A stretch of DNA of 64,000 nucleotides. Origin: Annona cherimola (Eukaryota > Streptophyta > Magnoliopsida > Magnoliales > Annonaceae). The DNA is taken from the NCBI GenBank assembly GCA_030490835.1, contig CM059973.1, forward strand, positions 89,239,641-89,303,640, written 5' to 3'. Under the pieces are notes generated by a model, which was given only the letters and a program-made list of their open reading frames with translations, was not told the DNA's origin and did no database searches. The position numbers were made by a program, and so were the translations under genes. Shown here one piece after another: positions 12,116 through 23,330 of this stretch; within the stretch, counting starts at the first letter, position 1, and the number at the start of each line of letters is the position of its first letter.

Positions 12116-12116
<1 letters not shown>
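10591..12116. other. AT-rich spacer, no gene recognised
   Basis: A small direct repeat (AGGACCTCTAACA..) lies near 10975-11015; 11100-11830 is very AT-rich. No coding or mobile feature could be supported. Confidence 0.45.
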
Positions 12117-12147
<31 letters not shown>

Positions 12148-12148
12148 C
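12117..12148. repeat. (AGGC)8 microsatellite
   Basis: Eight perfect tandem copies of AGGC. The repeated AGRQ residues in overlapping open frames come from this tract, not from a gene. Confidence 0.95.
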
Positions 12149-12551
12149 GAAGAGCCTGAATGCACATCACCTCATCTCCCTCTCGTGGGTGCCGGTGCAC
12201 ACATTATTCTCTCACACGTGTGCAACACCCAGTTTCTAAATCCACTTACACTCCACAAGCCACATGCATGCTAGCTGTTAGTTGTTTGAACGGTTACACC
12301 ATCCTAAAGCTTCCAAACATCGAGTGGGCTCCACAATGACCAGCCGATAATCGAGAGCATTCCAGCAGTCCCATTTTTTAAAGTGCAAGGTTCACATTGG
12401 TAGGTATGAATTATCGGTGAATGACAGGAATCCGGCGGCGGAAAGAGGATTTGATTGATTGATTTGGGTTAGTATTAGAGTTTTCTTTTGCGTGTTTATG
12501 TTTAGCGATTATAAAAATTTTGTCCATTCAAAACTTTAAATGTGTGATTTT

Positions 12552-13100
12552 TATTTGGGGTATGTTTGGGAAGTAATAAATTTTTTTAAGAAAAGTTTTG
12601 ATTGTGAAAACTTTTAAAATAAAATAAAACGATGTGATAGGATAGAAGTAATGAAGATGAATAAAAATAATAAAATTAAAATAGATAGGTTAGTTATATG
12701 AAGAGTGTATAAAAATGATTAAAAAGTAATGTAGTTTATATACGAAGATGTTTAGTAATAATTAAAAAATAAAATAGTTATAAAAAGTGAAACGTTTTAT
12801 ATTGAAAAGTTTTTATCATTAACCAAATACATTTTTGAAATAAAATAATTAAAAAATAAGATAGTTTTAGCAGTGAAAATTTTTAAATTGAAAACTTTTC
12901 ATTATTGTCAATCAAACCTAAATTTAAAATTTTTTATTCTTCATATTTACCTTATTTTTAATCATTTATTAATATTCTTCTATTTAACTACTTTACTTTT
13001 CAATTATTTCTACACAACTACCCATATAATTATCCTATATATTTTAATTTAATTTTCTTTACTTTTTATCATATCACATCACTTTTCTCATTTAAAAAAA
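12552..13100. mobile_element. one or two degraded MITE copies (GGGTGTGTTTGG family)
   Basis: From 12552 (GGGGTATGTTTGGG) to about 12915 the sequence follows the plus-orientation consensus (AAAGTTTTGATTGTGAAAACTTTT, GATGTGATAGGATAGAAGTAATGAAGATGAATAA.., GATTAAAAAGTAATGTAG). From about 12920 to 13095 it follows the minus orientation (TACCTTATTTTTAATCATT.., ACTACCCATATAATTATCCTAT.., TATCACATCAC). No target duplication could be fixed. Confidence 0.5.
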
Positions 13101-14143
13101 AAATTGGCTACATTTGTAATACATTGGAAAGGTTTTTCAAGGTTTTCTTCTCTCTCGCATACATATCTTCTCTCATAAATGATTTGACATTTTAACTATC
13201 TTAGCGACCGTTATCGTTCTTTTGGTGCGACGGTTTGAGTATTCGCCCCATAGTTGAGCGCACTCAGTTTCAAATAGAGGCAGCCGCATAATGGAGCAGG
13301 CATTATGGGGTATTGTCTCCTCAATTGTAAGAGAGATAAATTTGTGTGAGGAAAAAATAGATATTGTTACATATATAAGGCAAAATATTATAGATAAATT
13401 TGTAGAATGTCTCAAGAGCCAGATCTATCTTCGCAACCATGATTTTTCAACTTTTCACCTGTGTTCACTTTTTTTTTTTTACAATTACATTATTTATTTC
13501 AACTTTAGTCCTTCATATTGTATCATATCATTCCTATAATCTTCAAAATATTCATTTCTTACTTTTCACACTTTCCTACTATCCCATTAAATTTCACAAG
13601 ACCAAACATAGCCCTTTGTGTCAATTGACCCATGTTCACAGTAGAAGAGAAAGTATTTATCTCCTGTTCATTTGGGGTAATGTTGTTAGATCTGAATCAG
13701 TCAATAGATGATTTCAACTATTTTTGAAAATCAAATCGAACCAATGTACTAATAATTTATGATTTGATATAAGATATGACGATTTATAATTTATTCTAAG
13801 TTATATATATACTTGAATTAATATGCTAACAATTTATGATTTTACGCGAGACGTAGTAATTTATAGTTTACATAAATGTATACTTTAAATGGTAAATATA
13901 CGATTGTTCTTGTATATTAAAAAAATCCAAAAGTTATTTCATATTTTCATGCATATCTGGCCATGAATATTTTGGCCACACAAAATCCGATTCTCCCTCT
14001 TTCCTTTTTGCCTTCTACTTCTCCTGTTAGCTTTAAGCTTACCTCGTCCTCTTCCTCTCCATATACAGAAAAAAATGAATTTTTTATTATTAAATTGGTG
14101 AGTTTTTAACGGTAGCGGCAATAACAACTTTTGAAGAATCAGC
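13100..14143. other. AT-rich spacer, no gene recognised
   Basis: No domain-bearing frame, RNA gene or terminal repeat was found. Confidence 0.45.
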
Positions 14144-14440
14144 TTAGGGTGTGTTTGGCTGGAGGTAAAACTTTTGATGAAAAGTTTTAGAGGTAGAAGT
14201 TGTCAAATTGATAGAAAATGATGTGATATAATAGGGGTAATGATGAGAAGTAAAGAGAATAAAGTTAAAATAGATAGGTTAGTTGTATGGGTAGTTGTGT
14301 AGAAATGATTGAAAAGTAGGGTAGTTTGTATAGAAAAATGTGAAAAAATAATTAAAAAATAGAGTAGTTATAAAGAGTGAAAAATTTTGTGTTGAAAAGT
14401 TTTAATTGACAAGTTTTGACCCCAAACAAACACACCCTTA
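14144..14440 (+). mobile_element. MITE, 291 bp, TTA target duplication
   Basis: The element is 14147-14437. The left end GGGTGTGTTTGG pairs with the right end CAAACACACCC. TTA is duplicated at 14144-14146 and 14438-14440. Three-base T-N-A target duplications and short TIRs fit the PIF/Harbinger (Tourist-like) class. The AT-rich interior has the family hallmarks: AAAACTTTTGATGAAAAGTTTT next to the left end and GTGAAAAATTTTG near the right end. It has the same length as the copies at 45827 and 54526, which suggests one recent master sequence. Confidence 0.88.
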
Positions 14441-14529
14441 ATATGTTGATAAAAAATCTAATCAAACTGTTGATTTGACCAGTTTTCACCAGTTAGATCA
14501 TCCCAACCAAGAACTACAAGTGGGTTGAA

Positions 14530-14800
14530 CCAGAGCCCTGTTGTAGGTACTCGGGTGCATCGAGACTCAACAACTTGGTGCAAATACCATTTTTTTTGAA
14601 TTTTTTTTATACAACTGTTAATTTATTAAATTATTAAAATATCAATGATTTTTAAAAAATCCGAAAAAATATCTAAAAGTCTTCAAAAATAATAAAAATT
14701 GATACACATGTCGAATACACTTATATTAACAGTTTCATGAAAAAGTAAAAAAAAAAAACACAGGTGCATACAACTAAGCTCCGGGTTGGACCGGCATAGT
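14530..14800. mobile_element. inverted-repeat element of the GCACCCGGG/hairpin family
   Basis: The left side carries ACTCGGGTGCATCGAG and an arm AATTTTTTTTATACAACTG..TAATTTATTAAA. The right side carries the complementary arm (AATAAAAATTGATACACATG..ATATTAACAGTTT) and then AGGTGCATACAACTAAGCTCCGGG. Arms meet near 14665. It is diverged, and the ends are approximate. Confidence 0.55.
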
Positions 14801-16136
14801 GGCTGGTTCGCGGGTAGGCCAGTTCAACTGGTCGGTCGAATTTAGCTTTTATAACATTAATTAAGGGAAGCTTTTGTCTCGCATTCGTATTAAGGATGTG
14901 ATATTATATTGTTTAAGATAAAAAAATCCATTAAACAATATAAAAAATGTACTTACGAGTGGTAAATACAAAATAAATTTTTTTATCAAATCCGAAAGAT
15001 ACGCTTGAGATAAAATCAGCGGAAGAAGCGTGCAGAAGAAATGGAGAGATTTTCACGGCAGTGATGTGAAGCAAACCACCACGCAATGTGGTGACTGGTG
15101 TGCTGCAAGTGTGTACATCGGAATGGGAGGGATCGGTGGCGTGTGGTGTGGGTGAATAAGCCGCCATTTAACACTGAATAAAAAATTGCATCCCAGTCAA
15201 CCAAATCCACCCCACGGTTTCACGCTACTTTCTTCTGCACGCGCCGCCGGCTGGCGCATGATTTTTTTTTTTATTATTTTTTTTTCTGAAAGCTCCACTT
15301 GGTGAAACTACGTTCGGACGGTTCCACCAGACTGATAATTGGGATCAGAATATAAATAATTATTGATGTGAATTAAAAATACGAAAATTATATTAGAAAT
15401 ATGAAAATTATATAGAGAATAAGAAAAATATTTCTAAAAAGTTACATAGTGAATGAGAAAATTTGTCTTGAGAATAACGACATATATTACATTCAAGAAT
15501 TTTTTTTTTTTAAAAAGAATATGAATGGAAGAATACGATTGTAAAAGTTAATATCCAACCATCTCGCTTATTTTCATTTTTACTTTTGTATTCTAATTAT
15601 TTCTCATATTTTTCAATTATTTTTATATTTTTCCATACAATTATTTATTTATTTATTTTTATTCTCTGTTTGCTCCATCATATTCATTCTACTTCTATTT
15701 TCCATTCTTTTTTTAATTATTCCATCCGAAAGCTTATTTATAAGATCTCTTTCCAACTCAATCATTCTTTTAATTTTTTTCTCAATAAATTATACACAAA
15801 CGTGTATCTGCAGGAACAAATGAGAGACGAATGCTCTCCCCCTAAGGCCGAACATTGTACACCTAGCACCAACACTAAATACGTGAACCAACTGGGCTAT
15901 GACCTTGGTTGCCATTTTTCATTAGCTTTCGAATTAACACACTTTAGGAGAATATAAGTCAGTCTAGCCATACGTTGTATTAGGTTAAGAGTACTCATAA
16001 AACTTTTGCAAGTGTCTAGCTGAACTCAAAAGAAATTAAAATTTATTATAGCAAAATTTATTATGTTTGTGGGTAGCTGGTAAAAGTAATGAAGGTACCA
16101 TTTTTCTGTGAATGGACACTGAGCCAAACAGGAAAA
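14801..16136. other. AT-rich spacer with MITE-like debris
   Basis: 15560-15800 shows word order like the minus orientation of the MITE family (TTCTAATTATTTCTCAT.., CCATACAATTATTTATTTATT..) without preserved ends. Otherwise no feature is supported. Confidence 0.35.
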
Positions 16137-16684
16137 TGCGTGTTTGGTTATGTTTGTAGGAGGGGGAATGGAAAAATCATTTTTCCATGCATTTTTCTCA
16201 TTTTAACCTCTTTTAAACATTCTATTTTTTATTTTTACTTATGTATTTCAATCACTTTCTCACACAATTATTATATTTATTCCTATTTTACCTTTACTAT
16301 ATTACATTTCTTTCATAATTTTTAAAAATTCTCTCACTTTATATCCTTCTCCTTTCCCGCTGATGTTTACCAAATATACCAGTACCTTTTTTTTTTCTCT
16401 TTCCAATTGAAATAATGAATTCTCATGATTATTTATCATTCGATCAATAGTTCTCATTTTTTTCAAAAAAAATTATTTTATTTTCAATTACTGTCTCAAT
16501 CAATAACCAGAGCTATTAAATGCTTGCGGATAAGTGAAAATGACGTACACTTCCATGCTTTCTTCAAACCTAATAGTCCATTGATCCCCTTTTGTAATGA
16601 GACAATAATAAAATGGTTATTTTCCCTCTTATACTTCACAGACATTCGCCGTGTCTCTGTTAATTAAATTAAAAAATTCACCTA

Positions 16685-16945
16685 GAGTGTGTTTGACAAT
16701 GAGCAGGAAAAAAAAAAAAAAAAGCACCGAAAATACTTGCTAGAAAGATTTTTAGAAAATTGATAATGACATATACGGCAAAGGTAATTATTAGTAGTGA
16801 GAACAAATTAGTCGTATAGGAAAATACAAAATGATAATGAAAATATAAATATTAGTAAAAATAAAATAATTAAGTAATTAAGATGTTGAATCATGTAAAA
16901 AGTAAGTGAATTTTTTTTTTTCTCATTACCACATACACCCTTTAC
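16685..16945. mobile_element. possible MITE with GAGTGTGTTTGAC end
   Basis: The left end GAGTGTGTTTGACA and the right end CACATACACCC are rough inverted complements around an AT-rich non-coding interior. No matching 3-bp duplication was seen, so this is weaker than the other MITE calls. Confidence 0.3.
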
Positions 16946-17210
16946 CTTTAAGGTCCTGCTTGGTGAGAAAAAAAAAATAAGAGGCAAGTTTATAAGAATA
17001 ATTTTCAAAATGTAAGAAAGTAATGGTAATTTATTTGGTGTCATAGTTGACAGTAAAAATAAAAATAAAAAAGACAAATTATTTGCATAAAAATAAAAAT
17101 AATGTTTAGAAATATTATTAATAATTAAAAATAAGATTGTGTGGCAGCAGTTAAATATTAAAGCGTTTTAAAAAGGCAGAAAAAAGTATAGTAAAATTTG
17201 TTCGTTTTCT

Positions 17211-17543
17211 TTATGGCGTGTTTGGAGAGTGATAGAATTTTTGAAAACTTTTTGAAAATTTTTTTATGAAATTTTTTTTGAAATGGTAAAAAGTAATATG
17301 ATATGATAAGAGTAATGATAAAAAATAATATGATATCATAATTGTAATGATCAGAAATAAAGAGAATACGGTTAAAATAAATAGATTAATTGCATGAAAA
17401 GTTACATAAAAATGGTTAAAATAAAGTAATTGTATAAAAGTATGTGAAAAAATAATTTAAAAAAAACAACTATAAAGAGTAAAAAGTTTTAAATGAAAAA
17501 ATTTTAATTTAAATTTTTTTTTATACATGCAAACATGCCCTTA
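17211..17543 (+). mobile_element. MITE, 327 bp, TTA target duplication
   Basis: The element is 17214-17540. It opens TGGCGTGTTTGG and closes CAAACATGCCC, with TTA at 17211-17213 and 17541-17543. The interior follows the family consensus with a short internal duplication (GATATGATAAGAGTAATGAT then GATATCATAATTGTAATGAT), which accounts for the extra length over 291 bp. Confidence 0.8.
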
Positions 17544-18379
17544 GTATTTAACTCCTGTGAGCCTGCCAATCATAATTCACAAAGGATAAGATAGCGCGTC
17601 CCAGCCTACGGAATAAATTCCACTGCCCTCAAGCAAAAGTCCACGAGCCTGGGACACCACAATCCGATTACGTGATAATTCGTCTCAACAAACACAACTC
17701 AAAATTCCTGCTAATCTTGTGTCAAAAAAAAATAAAAAAATAAAAAAATCTTGCTAATCGTAGGCTGGAAGTCGTCATGAATTCCTTTTCCCCTCCATCC
17801 GTCGAAGGGGGTTAAGTCCTCCCATCCACATTTTCAGAGCCATATCCCTTTGGGATGTTGGTGTTTGGTGGAGGTGAACCATTGTATCTGGCCTCAAAAA
17901 AAATAAAATAAATAAATAAATAAATCCTCTGGTTATCTGAAATCTCCTCCTTATCCCTACCTAGCTACGTATCACTGGAGGTAGATACTAGATAGAGGCT
18001 GGAATGGACGACCCATCCTTCGGGAGAGACGTGGCAGCGTCTCTCACCCTCCCTTCTTCCTCCCCTGCGGATATACAGTCGTTGGATCTCCATTGTCTAC
18101 ATATGCCACGTGCCAACAGCGCGTTTGACGTAAAATATCCCCGGATAAGCAAGCACCCTTTGTCCTGTACCTTCAGACTAACGGGTATTTGCAACACACC
18201 CTGTTTTTGTCCGCAGGGAGACCACCGTAATGACGAGTATTTACAACGCACCCTGTTTTGTACAGGCACCATTTTTATTCTTAAAAGAGGGAAAAAAAAA
18301 CAAAACAAAACAAAACAAAAAGAAAAAAGGATCCGTCCGGCGACGCATGCAGGTGAGAGAAGCAAATTTTCTGGTTTTT
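17544..18379. other. spacer, mixed composition, no gene recognised
   Basis: Contains A-rich simple tracts at about 17725-17750 and 17898-17925 and a GC-richer stretch 18000-18240 with overlapping two-strand open frames. A word (TTTACAACGCACCCTGTTTT) nearly repeats TTTGCAACACACCCTGTTTT 54 bp earlier (18187 and 18240), a short tandem duplication. (CAAAA)n lies at 18300-18320. Confidence 0.4.
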
Positions 18380-18625
18380 TTAGGGTGTGTTTGGTTGGGG
18401 TTAAAACTTCTGATGAATTAATTTAACATTTTAGTTATTTAACTATCTTATTTTTTCTATTTTTTACTTTTCTGTTTAAATTATTTTGTCACATAACTAT
18501 ATTATTTATTCACACTTTACTTTTTATTATATTGCATTATTCTCATACTTCTCAAAATTATATTTTCTTTTCAACCTTCACATCCACTCATTATCCTCAT
18601 TACCAAAAGATGCTTTAGCTAATAA
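18380..18625 (-). mobile_element. truncated or diverged MITE (GGGTGTGTTTGG family)
   Basis: A clean left end TTA-GGGTGTGTTTGGTTGGGG begins at 18383. The interior then follows the minus-orientation word order (CATAACTATATTATTTATTC.., ACTTTACTTTTTATTATATTGCAT). The right terminus near 18610-18625 is too changed to define. Confidence 0.5.
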
Positions 18626-18752
18626 AAATTTAGCACAAATCCATTAATGGATTATTACTTTTAAGTATTTGCTTTTAAAAACTTAAAAAGTATTTGCTTT
18701 TAAGTAACCTTGCAAAACTTTTAAGTGCATGATAAATGTATAAAATTACCCA

Positions 18753-18876
18753 CTAAGGCATTGAAACACTGAAAAATTACTGCCGCCGGCTATATAAATG
18801 ATGTATATTGGGAGCTAAGGTATTGAAACACTGGGAAATTACTGCCGCCGGCTATATAAATGATGTATATTGGGAG
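18753..18876. repeat. 62-bp tandem duplication
   Basis: Copies at 18753-18814 and 18815-18876 differ at only a few positions (for example CTAAGGCATTG against CTAAGGTATTG). Each copy contains GGCTATATAAATGATG, so a TATA-box-like word is doubled. Confidence 0.95.
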
Positions 18877-19779
18877 CACCTCCATGGATTCACATCCACT
18901 CCAAGAATAAAAAAAAGCCAATCTTGCCGAAAAAATATATACTAAAATACGGGAATATTATTATGAAACTCTTTTCTACACTAGTTCTTTCATTTTTAAT
19001 ATATTGATGATTGATAAAAAAATCTATTTCATCTATTATATTTAACATTAGTTATATTGTTATGAAAATTCTTTCATACGTCTAGTATCACTGTTGCGAA
19101 AAATGAACCTATTAAAGTGAACTAATATTAAATATTAAATTCAAAAAAAGCATTTTGAATATATAAATTATTTAAAATATCATTGCTACGTGAATAAATA
19201 ATTCTATAAACTATTATTATATTCTAATGCATACAGGAGTAGATCAGCTAGTTTTTCATAATTTATACATAAACATATATTTTTGAGTACATTACAGCCT
19301 ATGTACATAATTGATTTGGATTATCAACATGTTAAAAATAGAGTTGGTTTGGAGCCCATCAAAATATTAGTTTGAATCAAATCACGGAATTTTACTATTT
19401 TAACGGTTTCGATCTATGGATACAGCCGCACAGGTATATTATTCTCTGGTGATGTTTTTGTGTTTCTGTATGTAAGCAGTTGTAGCTGTGGTTGCACAAA
19501 CTCGGAAATGATTAAACGGGGCTTGTCGGATGGGTAGACAATGGGACGAATAATTGCAGCAAGCGGACAAAGCAGTCTTATCAAGCGAAAGAAAATTTCC
19601 AACAGAATCACAACCATATCTCGGAAGAAACATTTCAACTGTACATTTATTGTCTTTGTGTGCTCTTGATTCGGTGGGATTGGGGACAGAAGGTTTGAAC
19701 ATGTGTTAATGGGGCCCGCCTAATGTGGACTGCATGTGCATCCGAAATTATTATTCAACAGTTGCCCTGTTACGAAACT
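18877..19779. other. AT-rich spacer, no gene recognised
   Basis: No supported coding or mobile feature. An ATGGGGCCCGCC word lies near 19710. Confidence 0.45.
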
Positions 19780-19940
19780 ATCGCTGATTTTTAAAAATAA
19801 AAACATTTAAAAATATTTAAAATTGATAAAAATTGGTATATATGCTAAACAAACTTAGATTAATATTTGTATAAAAAAATTTCAAAAAAAATATATAAAA
19901 TATATTTTTTCACCCGGGTATACCAAAACTAAGTTCCCGA
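19780..19940. mobile_element. right-arm fragment of the GCACCCGGG/hairpin family
   Basis: AAAATTGATAAAAATTGGTATATATG..TTAATATTTGTATAAAAAAATTTC followed by CACCCGGGTATACC matches the right arm and terminal motif of the elements at 24925 and 38145. The left arm is mostly missing. Confidence 0.45.
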
Positions 19941-20324
19941 GATCGCTGCTCTTACTGCATTACATGAGATATATTTTGAGATTCACGAGTCCATGCAATT
20001 CAATTCTTGTCTTTAAAAATATTTTTTTAGACCAAAGTCGTTAAAATATTCATCATACTTATATATTTTGATAATATACAATGAAAACTTTTACATAGAA
20101 AATATTCATTTTCAAAGTTTAATATTACATATCCACTCTTTATTACAAAATTTGAAGAATACATGGGTTCCAATTTTAACACGTCAATAAACAATTATTA
20201 ATCAAGAGAAATGCTCAGTACAATCGGCTGGAAAATGGGAGCCACATCAATCTTAAAATTAGGTCATACGACTTATATCATTTATTTTACCAGAGCATGA
20301 GAAGAAGCATGATCCTGTTAGTTT

Positions 20325-20665
20325 GAACTAAGTGGGAACTTATTTAGCTCACTAATAAACTTATTTATTATTTTTTACTTTTTCATAAATTTGTTTATCT
20401 ATATGTATTTAATATATAAATCAAATATTATTAGTTTTAGATATGTGCATATTTTTTAGATTTTTAAACATATGGGTAGTTTAGTTATTTTTTATGGTTA
20501 AAAATTACTAAAATATTTTGTATTTAAAAAATCTAAAAAATGTACACATACATTCAAAATAGTAAAACTTGGTTATATATTAAATATACATAGATTAACA
20601 AGTTTTCGGAAGAAAAAGCAAAAAAGTTTGAAGTAGGTTCAAAGTATGCTAAGTAAGTCATTATT
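20325..20665. mobile_element. inverted-repeat element, about 340 bp
   Basis: Left arm GAACTAAGTGGGAACTTATT..AATAAACTTATTTATT..TCTATATGTATTTAATATATAA. Right arm TTATATATTAAATATACATAGATTAACAAG..TTTGAAGTAGGTTC..TGCTAAGTAAGTC. The arms are complementary around a centre near 20495 (AGTTATTTTTTATGG). This is the same architecture as the element at 28834-29180. Confidence 0.6.
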
Positions 20666-20811
20666 TAGCCTGGTAACAATATCATACATCGCAAAAGAAT
20701 TCATCTAAATAATATTCTCTGATGAAGCCACATCAATCTTAAAATCAATTCATGTGACGTATATCATTTATTTTACGATAGCATAAGAAATCTCAATCAT
20801 ATTTTCTTTAA

Positions 20812-21065
20812 AATGTATACATTCATATGCATGTAAAATACAAAAATGCTTAAATTTATACATTGATGTACTAAAATATGTTAATATTTTATGTAAACAT
20901 TTTATCTATATAGAAATGATATTTTAAATGATTTAAATATTGAAAATACAACTTTAAAATATTTACATTCATGTGTAAATTATGAAAAATGCTTAAATTT
21001 ATTCTTTCTTATATTAAAATGTAACAATATTTTATAATTACTTAACCATATAGAAATGATATTTT
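20812..21065. repeat. imperfect tandem repeat, period about 145 bp
   Basis: A word group TACATTCATATGCATGTAAA..AAAATGCTTAAATTT..TATATAGAAATGATATTTTAAAT occurs twice, 140-150 bp apart, leading directly into the 223-bp tandem repeat. Confidence 0.6.
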
Positions 21066-21509
21066 AAATAGGCTAGATATTGAAAATATAAATTCAAAAA
21101 TATAATTTTAAAATTAATATCTAAATCAAGTAATTATATTATATTGATTTTGCACCATTTTCTAACAGAGCCTGTGCACATATATTAATTTGTTAACTTG
21201 CCAGCACATTCGATTAAATAAATAGCTAATGAGTTGATTTTTTAAACCATCAACCCGCCGGCTTGCCTAAACCGGTTAATGTGATTTTAAATAGGTTAGA
21301 TATTGAAAATATAAATTCAAAAATATAATTTTAAAATTAATATTTAAATCAAATAATTATATTATATTAATTTTGCACCATTTTTTGATAGAGCCTGTGC
21401 ACATATATAAATTTGTCATCTTGCCTGCACATTCAATTAAATAAATAGCTAATGAGTTGATTTTTTAAACCATCAACCCACCAGTTTGCCTAACCCGGTT
21501 AATGCGATT
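21066..21509. repeat. 223-bp tandem duplication
   Basis: Copies at 21066-21288 and 21289-21509 both run from AAATAGG(C/T)TAGATATTG to AA(A/C)CCGGTTAATG(T/C)GATT with scattered substitutions. A diverged dispersed copy of the first part is at about 61975-62110, so the unit belongs to an interspersed repeat that was locally duplicated. Confidence 0.92.
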
Positions 21510-22324
21510 ACGATCTATTTATATAGATATTTATTTAATCTTTTTATACTAATACTAAATTTCGATTACGTTTAATGTATATTTTATCTAATTCTAGAAA
21601 AAATTATTTCTGTTAGGCTTCTATTCAATGTTGTTCCACTTATCATGATTAATTTAAAATTGTTAAGATTTTTTTATTGTTAACGTTATATTACTTGCTC
21701 TATTTCATATAGTTAATTAATAAATTAATTTGCTCTTAACCCATATAAACAACCTATTTATCTTCAATTTCTTAAATTAAATAAGTTATAAGCGAATTAG
21801 GGTTGAAGTTTTGTAATGAGTTAATAAACGAATTATGATTATATTTTTATAAATAAGTTTAGATAAGGATTAAAGTGCAATCAACACAACCTGGTTAGTT
21901 AACACCCCTACACAAGATGTCATTAAGAGAGGCAGTTGCTAAGAAATATTGAGTGGCATGGATGTGAGGATATTTGAATTAATTATTCTATTTCTAATAT
22001 GTTTTGTTTATAGTATTATTTTTTTGGATACTCATACAATCTCTTAATTTCCAACCCATAACAATCATATTTTTTTTTCATTTTCTATACTAATTTTCTC
22101 ATTTCTTGCAGTAAGTAGTGACCCATTCTTACCTATCTCGTTTACTTGTCCAAATTCAATTACATTTGAAGCTTAGAACAAATGATAATGTAGCAACACA
22201 AGACAATCTGCTAGCACGATGGATTAAGTAAAGAAAAACAACCTCGTCGTTCTTGTGGGTGAAGCAATTAAACTTTGTGGTGAGTTCAACATGTGCACGG
22301 TAGTCTTAGACAAACTTGTAAACC
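21510..22324. other. AT-rich spacer, no gene recognised
   Basis: Ends with a GGTTAGTTAACACCCCTAC word at about 21893 that resembles a transposon terminus, but no partner was found. No gene is seen. Confidence 0.4.
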
Positions 22325-23330
22325 CTTGTGATTAGGGGTGCAACTTGGGCCAAGTTCGGCCTGAACCTAGCCATCGAACCCGAGAATAAGTTTAAGCGGT
22401 GCTAAAACTCTGCATTTTCAACTCAAGCCTGATTTTCTAGGCCCGAACCCAAACCAAATTCAAATAATTCTTGATTTTAGGTTTAGATAAACTCGAACCT
22501 GACCTGCTATTTATTAGATATAAATATTTTATGTATGATGGGGCTCGTATATATCACATTCAGCCATTCCCAAACCCTAGAGCTCTTTCAACCTTTCTAC
22601 CTTGCGCGACTGTTGCATTTGTCATTCCTACCTTGAGTGCCTTCGTCGTTCAATTGCAACGTCCCTGTCGTCCTCTGCTCACTGGCAGTTGCTTCCTCTG
22701 CTCACTGCCTTCTCGCTAGCGGCTGCTTCCTGCTCACCATCTTCTTGCTGGTGAGCTTCTTCTGTTCGCCAGTAGCCATCTTCTCTCTGTCAGCCAACAG
22801 ACGTCGTTTCAATGGTCGGAAAAAGCTTCCTCTCCAGTTGTTGTCACGATCGACGATTGACCTCTTCTCCAGTTCCGTCTCCTCTTTCGGCTTCTTCTCT
22901 AGCTACGTCTTCCTCTCCGGCTACTGTGATGATCGAGCGACGAGTGCAGGCTTCTCCTCCAATCTCGTTCCCTTCTAGAGGTATCAATGACTTGAACAAC
23001 TATTTTATAGCTAGCACGGACAATTTTTTTTACTGAAAGCTAGTGGTGATAGTAATCGACAAATTTTATGCAATCTAGGTAATCGGTAATTTTTTAATTA
23101 TTCATTTAACCTATTTCCTTTGAACTGCATTAATCAATGTTGTGTCTGTGCGTACATGTGTTCAACTTTATAATGTTTGCTACTATTTATGTTTGTGTTG
23201 ATATGTATCGGTTAATGTTTTGGTTTAATTTAGTTATTGATATAATATTGGTAGAATTGTTGGGATTGAAATAAAAATCTCTAACTGTGATTATATGTTA
23301 TGAAAATGATATCTAAGTGGTTAATAAAAT

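Noticed and set aside
11901..12274. Frames with AGRQ or QAGR repeats
   Set aside because: They translate the (AGGC)8 microsatellite.
18004..18426. 140-codon frame
   Set aside because: It ends in a (CAAAA)n tract and a MITE end. Opposite-strand frame of similar length, no domain.
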